This document shows, in pieces, positions 59,726 through 64,000 of a DNA stretch of 64,000 bases. Source of the stretch: Streptomyces fradiae ATCC 10745 = DSM 40063 (GTDB lineage Bacteria > Actinomycetota > Actinomycetes > Streptomycetales > Streptomycetaceae); the NCBI RefSeq assembly GCF_008704425.1, contig NZ_CP023696.1, positions 3,210,501-3,274,500 of the forward strand. The letters run 5' to 3'. The first letter of the stretch is position 1. Each line of letters begins with the position of its first letter. A program made the translations under genes and the position numbers. The notes under the pieces were generated by a model, which saw only the letters and a program-made list of their open reading frames with translations, was not told the DNA's origin and made no database searches.

Positions 59726-61567
59726 CTACCCCTCGTCGAGACCCGCCAGGATGAGCGGGAGCCGCGCCGCCCCGCCGTCCTCGACGCGCACCGGAACGCC
59801 CCAGTCCTGCTGGTGGACGTGGCACGCCGGGTACTCGATCTCCGGGTCGTCGTCGCAGGACGCGGCCATCGCGGAGACGTGCAGGACGCCCTCCGTGACC
59901 GACGGGTCCAGCTTCACCTCGCGGAGCAGGTCCGTCCCGCTGCCCGCCCCGTCCGCCAGCAGCTCCGGCGGCGTGGACGACACCAGCAGCCGCGTCGACG
60001 GCCCGTAGCGCTCGTCCAGCTTCTGCCCGGCCGGGGCACGGAAGACCACGTCGATGCGGAGCGAGCCGGGCGCCACCGCCGTGGCCTCCCGCTGCGTGCG
60101 GTGCGCGACCGCCGCCACCTGCACGGCCTCCTCCGGCAGCCGCAGCCGGGTCAGCCGGTGCCGCGCCGACTCCACCACCACCAGGTCGTCGCCGACGAGG
60201 ACGGCGTCGCTCGGCTCCCGCAGGTCGGTCGCCAGGGTGGTGACCTCCCCGGTCGCGGGGTCGTAGCGGCGCAGCGCGTGGTTGTACGTGTCGCAGACCG
60301 CGACCGAGCCGTCCGGCAGGGCGGTGACGGCCAGCGGGTGCTGGAACAGGGCCTGCTCCGCGGCGCCGTCCCGGTGCCCGAAGTCGAACAGGCCGGTGCC
60401 GACCGCGGTGTGGACGGCGCCCTCGGCGTCGACCCAGCGGACGGCGCTCGTCTCCGAGTCGGCGACCCACAGGCGGTCGCCGGCCGCCGCGAGCCCGGAC
60501 GGCTGCGCGAACCACGCCTCGGCGCCGGGGCCGTCCACCAGGCCCTCGTTGGTCGTGCCGGCGGCGACCTCCACGGTCCCGGCCTCCGGGTCGTACGTCC
60601 ACAGCTGGTGGACGCCCGCCATCGCGATCCACACGCGGCCCCGCCACCACGCCACGTCCCACGGCGACGACAGCGCCACCTCGCGGGCCGGCCCCGACGT
60701 CGGGGAGCCCTGCATCCACTGGGCGCCGGTCCCCGCCAGCGTGGTCACCTCGCCGGTCGCCGGGTCCAGGGCGCGCAGCGCGTGGTTGACGGTGTCCGCG
60801 ACGACGATCCGGCCGTCCGGCAGGACGCACATGCCCTGCGGCTCGCTGAACCGGGCCGCGTCGGCGGGCCCGTCGACCAGGCCGCGCCGCCCGTCGCCGT
60901 GGCGGCGCACCACGGTCTCGCCGTCGGCGGCCACCTCGACGAGCTGGTGGCGGGTGGTGTCGGAGACGAGGAGGTGGCCCGACTCCAGCAGCAGCGCCTT
61001 GCCGGGGAAGCGCAGATGGGTGGCGACCGGCTCCGGCGGAACGTACGGCCCGTCACCGCGCCGCAGGGTGCCCTTCGCCTCGTGCTCGGCCTCCAGCTCG
61101 GCGACGAGGGCCTCGATCGCCTTGGCGTGGCCCTCGCCCGCGTGCTGGGCGACGACGTACCCCTCCGGGTCGATGACGACGAGCGTCGGCCAGGCCCGCA
61201 CGGCGTACTGCTTCCAGGTGGCCAGCTCCGGGTCGTCCAGGACGGGGTGCTCGACGCCGTACCGCTCCACCGCGTCCACCACGGCCTGGTGGTCGGCCTC
61301 GTGCACGAACTTCGGCGAGTGCACGCCGACGATCACGACGGTGTCGCGGTGCCGCTCCTCCAGCTCCCGCAGCTCGTCGAGGACGTGCAGGCAGTTGATG
61401 CAGCAGAAGGTCCAGAAATCGAGGATCACCACGCGACCCCGGAGGTCGGCGAGGTTCAGGTCCTTCCCGCCCGTGTTGAGCCAGCCGCCCTTGCCGATCA
61501 GCTCGGGGGCACGGACACGGGCACGGGGGCGGGGCGCGGGGGTGGGCGCCGGGGCTGCGTCGTTCAT
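59726..61567 (-). CDS. Thioredoxin-NHL repeat protein
   Basis: 613 residues. Thioredoxin-like N-domain with FWTFCCINCLH (C55, C56, C59), then NHL beta-propeller repeats (ARFSEPQGMCVLPDGRIVVADTVNHALR; QPSGLAAAGDRLWVADSETSAVRW; LFQHPLAVTALPDGSVAVCDTYNHALRRYD), then a C-terminal domain. Close in plan to human NHLRC2. No signal peptide, so cytosolic. The start overlaps the stop of the nitrilase gene by ATGA, so the two are coupled. Confidence 0.9.
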   Translation of the reverse strand: MNDAAPAPTPAPRPRARVRAPELIGKGGWLNTGGKDLNLADLRGRVVILDFWTFCCINCLHVLDELRELEERHRDTVVIVGVHSPKFVHEADHQAVVDAVERYGVEHPVLDDPELATWKQYAVRAWPTLVVIDPEGYVVAQHAGEGHAKAIEALVAELEAEHEAKGTLRRGDGPYVPPEPVATHLRFPGKALLLESGHLLVSDTTRHQLVEVAADGETVVRRHGDGRRGLVDGPADAARFSEPQGMCVLPDGRIVVADTVNHALRALDPATGEVTTLAGTGAQWMQGSPTSGPAREVALSSPWDVAWWRGRVWIAMAGVHQLWTYDPEAGTVEVAAGTTNEGLVDGPGAEAWFAQPSGLAAAGDRLWVADSETSAVRWVDAEGAVHTAVGTGLFDFGHRDGAAEQALFQHPLAVTALPDGSVAVCDTYNHALRRYDPATGEVTTLATDLREPSDAVLVGDDLVVVESARHRLTRLRLPEEAVQVAAVAHRTQREATAVAPGSLRIDVVFRAPAGQKLDERYGPSTRLLVSSTPPELLADGAGSGTDLLREVKLDPSVTEGVLHVSAMAASCDDDPEIEYPACHVHQQDWGVPVRVEDGGAARLPLILAGLDEG

Positions 61568-62376
61568 CCCTCAAGCTTGCCATTCGCGGGGAGGGGCGCC
61601 GTCAGGCCCGGTACGCGGTCCTTCAGGGCGGGGAACGACGCCCTGGTCTCGGCCACCTTCGCGGGGTCGAGGGTCACGGTCAGGACCTCCTCCGTGCGGC
61701 CGGCCTCCGCCAGGACCTCGCCCCACGGGTCCACGACCACGCTGTGCCCGGCCTGCTCCACGCCCGCGTGCGCCCCGGCCGTGCCGCAGGCCAGTACGTA
61801 CGCCTGGTTCTCCACCGCCCGCGCGCGGGCCAGCAGCGACCAGTGCCCGCGGCGCCGCTCCGGCCATCCCGCCGGGATGACGAAGGCCGCCGCGCCCGCG
61901 TCCACCAGGCCCCGGAACAGCTCGGGGAAGCGCAGGTCGTAGCAGGTGGCGAGGCCGAAGGGCAGCCGCGGGTGCGGGACGACGGCCAGCTCGCGGCCGG
62001 CCGACATCAGGACGGCCTCGCCCTGGTCGAAGCCGAACCGGTGGATCTTGCGGTACGACCGGGCCAGCTCGCCGTCCGGGGAGAAGACCAGCGACGTGTT
62101 GTACAGGGCGTCGCCGTCGCGCTCCACGAACGACCCGGCGTGCAGCCACACCCGCGCGTCCGCCGCCGCCGCGGACATCGCCTCGTAGGTCGGGCCCCGC
62201 AGCGGCTCCGCGTCCGTCGTGAACGCCTCGTAGGCGAACGCGCCGACCGGCCACAGCTCCGGCAGGACCACCAGGTCCGCCGCGGACTCGTCCCGGACGA
62301 GCGCCGCCGCCCGCCGTCGCCGGGCGTCCACCGATTCGTCCGGGTTGACCGCAATCTGGATCAGAGAGGCGCGCAC
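61564..62376 (-). CDS. Carbon-nitrogen hydrolase (nitrilase superfamily)
   Basis: 270 residues from GTG 62376. Catalytic triad in place: E40 (LVVLPELW), K110 (RSYRKIHRF) and C145 ([10 protein letters not shown]). Resembles omega-amidase/Nit2-like proteins that repair or recycle alpha-keto amides. Coupled to the thioredoxin-NHL gene. Confidence 0.9.
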   Translation of the reverse strand: MRASLIQIAVNPDESVDARRRRAAALVRDESAADLVVLPELWPVGAFAYEAFTTDAEPLRGPTYEAMSAAAADARVWLHAGSFVERDGDALYNTSLVFSPDGELARSYRKIHRFGFDQGEAVLMSAGRELAVVPHPRLPFGLATCYDLRFPELFRGLVDAGAAAFVIPAGWPERRRGHWSLLARARAVENQAYVLACGTAGAHAGVEQAGHSVVVDPWGEVLAEAGRTEEVLTVTLDPAKVAETRASFPALKDRVPGLTAPLPANGKLEG

Positions 62377-62578
62377 ACTACCACCGTCCTGGCGTTGAAG
62401 CCGTCAATACGGGCCTACGATCGTCACACGAAAGCACTGCCGAGGGGCTTGGGAGGAGCGTACTGTTCTCTCCTGGGGGGATCTTCCCTCCCGAGGACCG
62501 CGTCCAGGGGGGACCCCCGGGGCTCCCCGGCAGCCGCCACTGCACCCAGCCCGCGTACCAAGCCGCACGAGGGGTCCC

Positions 62579-63403
62579 GTGACCGTCCATCCCAGCCTCC
62601 AGACTTACGCCGACGCCTGGACCCACTCCATCGAGGCCATATCCGAGCTGGTGACGCCGCTCGTCGAGGGCGAGTGGAACCGCGCCACCCCGTGTCCCGG
62701 CTGGTCCGTCCGGGACATCGTCTCGCACGTCATCGGCCTGGAGTGCGAGATGCTGGGCGACCCGCGGCCCATTCACTCGCTGCCCCGCGACCTCTACCAC
62801 GTGCGCAGTGACTTCGCGCGCTACATGGAGATGCAGGTCGATGTGCGGCGGCACCACACCGCGCCGGAGATGACGGCCGAGCTGGAGTACGTCCTGATCC
62901 GCCGCGCCCGCATGCTGCGCAACGAGAGCCGCTCCCCCGACACCCTGGTGCGCGCCCCGCTCGGCGCCGAGCAGAGCCTCGAAGTGGCCTACCGGATGCG
63001 GGCCTTCGACGTGTGGGTGCACGAGCAGGACCTGCGCACGGCGCTCGACCGTCCGGGCAACCTCGACTCGCCCGGTGCGTACGTGGTGCGCGACAACCTG
63101 CTCGCGGTGCTGCCGAAGGTGGTCGCCAAGGACGCGGGCGCCCCGCCGAACACGGCCGTCGTGTTCGACGTGACCGGCCCCGTGGAGTTCCTGCGCACGG
63201 TCCGCGTCGACGCCGAGGGGCGCGGCACGATCGACGGTGCCCCGTCGCTGGGCCCGGCGGTGACGCTGGCGCTGGACTGGGAGACGTACGTGCGCCTCGC
63301 CTGCGGGCGGGTGCGGCCGGCCGCCGTCGCCGACCGGGTGAAGATCGAGGGCGACGAGGACCTGGCGCGGGCGATCCTCGCCCACTTCGCCGTCACGCCG
63401 TAG
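62579..63403 (+). CDS. Maleylpyruvate isomerase/DinB-like family protein
   Basis: 274 residues from GTG 62579. The N-terminal DinB-like four-helix part has LVEGEWNRATPCPGWSVRDIVSHVIGLE with the metal-binding histidine. DVWVHEQDLRTAL supplies the later HExD-type ligands. A C-terminal SCP2-like domain follows. Actinobacterial members are often mycothiol-dependent. Candidate promoter TTGAAG-N15-TACGAT at 62395-62421 with a 160-nt leader. Confidence 0.82.
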   Translation: MTVHPSLQTYADAWTHSIEAISELVTPLVEGEWNRATPCPGWSVRDIVSHVIGLECEMLGDPRPIHSLPRDLYHVRSDFARYMEMQVDVRRHHTAPEMTAELEYVLIRRARMLRNESRSPDTLVRAPLGAEQSLEVAYRMRAFDVWVHEQDLRTALDRPGNLDSPGAYVVRDNLLAVLPKVVAKDAGAPPNTAVVFDVTGPVEFLRTVRVDAEGRGTIDGAPSLGPAVTLALDWETYVRLACGRVRPAAVADRVKIEGDEDLARAILAHFAVTP

Positions 63404-63503
63404 GCGACGCGGGGGCTCCACCCGCCGGGCGCCCGGCAGGGCCGGTGCGCCGCCACCGGGGCCGCGCCGGTCCGGCGCGCCGCCCCGGGTGCCGCTCGCG
63501 GGC

Positions 63504-63585
63504 GCCGGGTGCCGCGCGGGCGCCGGGTGCCGCGCGGACGCCGGGGTCACGCGGGTGCCGGGGTCACGCGGACGCCGGGGTCACG
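63504..63585 (+). repeat. Tandem 17/18-bp repeats at the MFS gene end
   Basis: Units GCCGGGTGCCGCGCGGGC (18 nt, two copies) then GCCGGGGTCACGCGGAC-type (17 nt, two copies and part of a third). The last partial unit includes the stop codon of the MFS gene, so repeat changes could alter its end. Confidence 0.75.
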
Positions 63586-64000
63586 CCGGGACGCGGACCG
63601 CCTCGGCGCGGGCGGCGGCCAGCCGTTCCCGCTCCACCCGGGCCGTCCGGGCGCGCAGCCGCACGATCTGGGCCACGCCCAGCGCCTGGAGGACGAACAC
63701 CGACGAGAACGCCACCCGGTAGCTGCCGCCGGTCGCGTCCAGCAGGACGCCGACGGCGAGGAGGGTCGTCATCGACGCGGTGAACCCGCCGATGTTGACG
63801 ATGCCGGCGGCCGTGCCCTGCCGCTCCGGCGGGTTGGCGGGGCGTGCGAAGTCGAAGCCGATCATCGACGCGGGGCCGCAGGCGCCGAGCACCACGCACA
63901 GGGTGACGAGCAGCCACATGGGGGCGCGGTCGCCGGGGTACGCGACGGTGCCCGCCCACACCAGGGCCGTCGCACCTATGGTGCCCAGCGCCAGGGGCGC
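63581..64000 (-). CDS. MFS transporter, C-terminal part (runs off the window)
   Basis: 140 residues visible with the 5' end beyond base 64000. At least four hydrophobic helices (WLLVTLCVVLGACGPASMIG; GIVNIGGFTASMTTLLAVGVLL; YRVAFSSVFVLQALGVAQIV), with FDFARPANPPERQGTAAG in the interhelix loop, typical of the second half of a nitrate/drug-type MFS carrier. The tail is basic and ends RVPA. Confidence 0.82.
   Translation of the reverse strand, partial: APLALGTIGATALVWAGTVAYPGDRAPMWLLVTLCVVLGACGPASMIGFDFARPANPPERQGTAAGIVNIGGFTASMTTLLAVGVLLDATGGSYRVAFSSVFVLQALGVAQIVRLRARTARVERERLAAARAEAVRVPA

Overview
The window is chromosomal DNA of a streptomycete (Streptomyces or a very close relative). Support: very high GC with strong third-position GC bias, many GTG starts, Scr1-type XRE/DUF397 genes, an Asp23/AmaP/DUF6286 cluster, a short SRP RNA directly upstream of dnaX, and two perfect 14-bp ParB sites of the streptomycete form (GTTTCACGTGAAAC). 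parS sites cluster around oriC in this genus, so the window is probably origin-proximal.

Layout. 1-4.3 kb: an ABC exporter plus DesK/LuxR two-component operon between two copies of a tRNA-Gly(GCC) 3' end. 4.3-13.6 kb: purC, a dimethylformamidase-like protein, an apparently inactive M48-like membrane protein, purD, dnaX and ffs, all leftward. 13.6-21.5 kb: a genomic island in tRNA-Ser(GGA), bounded by a 56-bp duplication of the tRNA 3' end. It has no recognisable integrase. It carries a CoiA-like nuclease, a SpoIIE-type phosphatase/ATPase, a small membrane protein, two broken genes (NUDIX, amino-acid oxidase) and, in the visibly AT-richer right part, a convergent pair of genes that share an RHIM/BASS-like amyloid-type motif. 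I consider this pair the most interesting item: a 145-residue protein with a glycine-rich N-terminal helix and the motif at its C-terminus (Bell-like executioner architecture), and a 497-residue protein of no recognised family with the motif at its N-terminus. It looks like a prion-type death-signalling system whose receptor is not an NLR.

21.8-33.1 kb: a pyrimidine-dimer-glycosylase-family protein, conserved unknowns, a LAxTG sortase substrate, cobL-cobM, an XRE-TPR regulator divergent from two tiny genes, and an APC permease. 33.2-46 kb: a PhoX-family phosphatase with a PHO-box-like site, a VWA protein, metG, a YkuD lipoprotein, aspS, a second parS, a PAS-GAF-PP2C-ATPase protein and an AI-2E transporter. 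46-49 kb: the Asp23/AmaP envelope-stress operon. 49-64 kb: pirin, a frameshifted scramblase-like gene, SseB, SMI1/KNR4, a tandem DUF397/Scr1 module, a FadE-type acyl-CoA dehydrogenase, an M18 aminopeptidase, a thioredoxin-NHL protein, a nitrilase-family hydrolase, a DinB/maleylpyruvate-isomerase-like protein and the end of an MFS transporter.

From memory of the S. coelicolor map, the purC-purD-dnaX block and the metG-aspS-acyl-CoA dehydrogenase block lie on opposite sides of oriC. Here they are about 25 kb apart with the tRNA-Ser island between them, which suggests an inversion or rearrangement. All calls are from reading the sequence; no database search was run.
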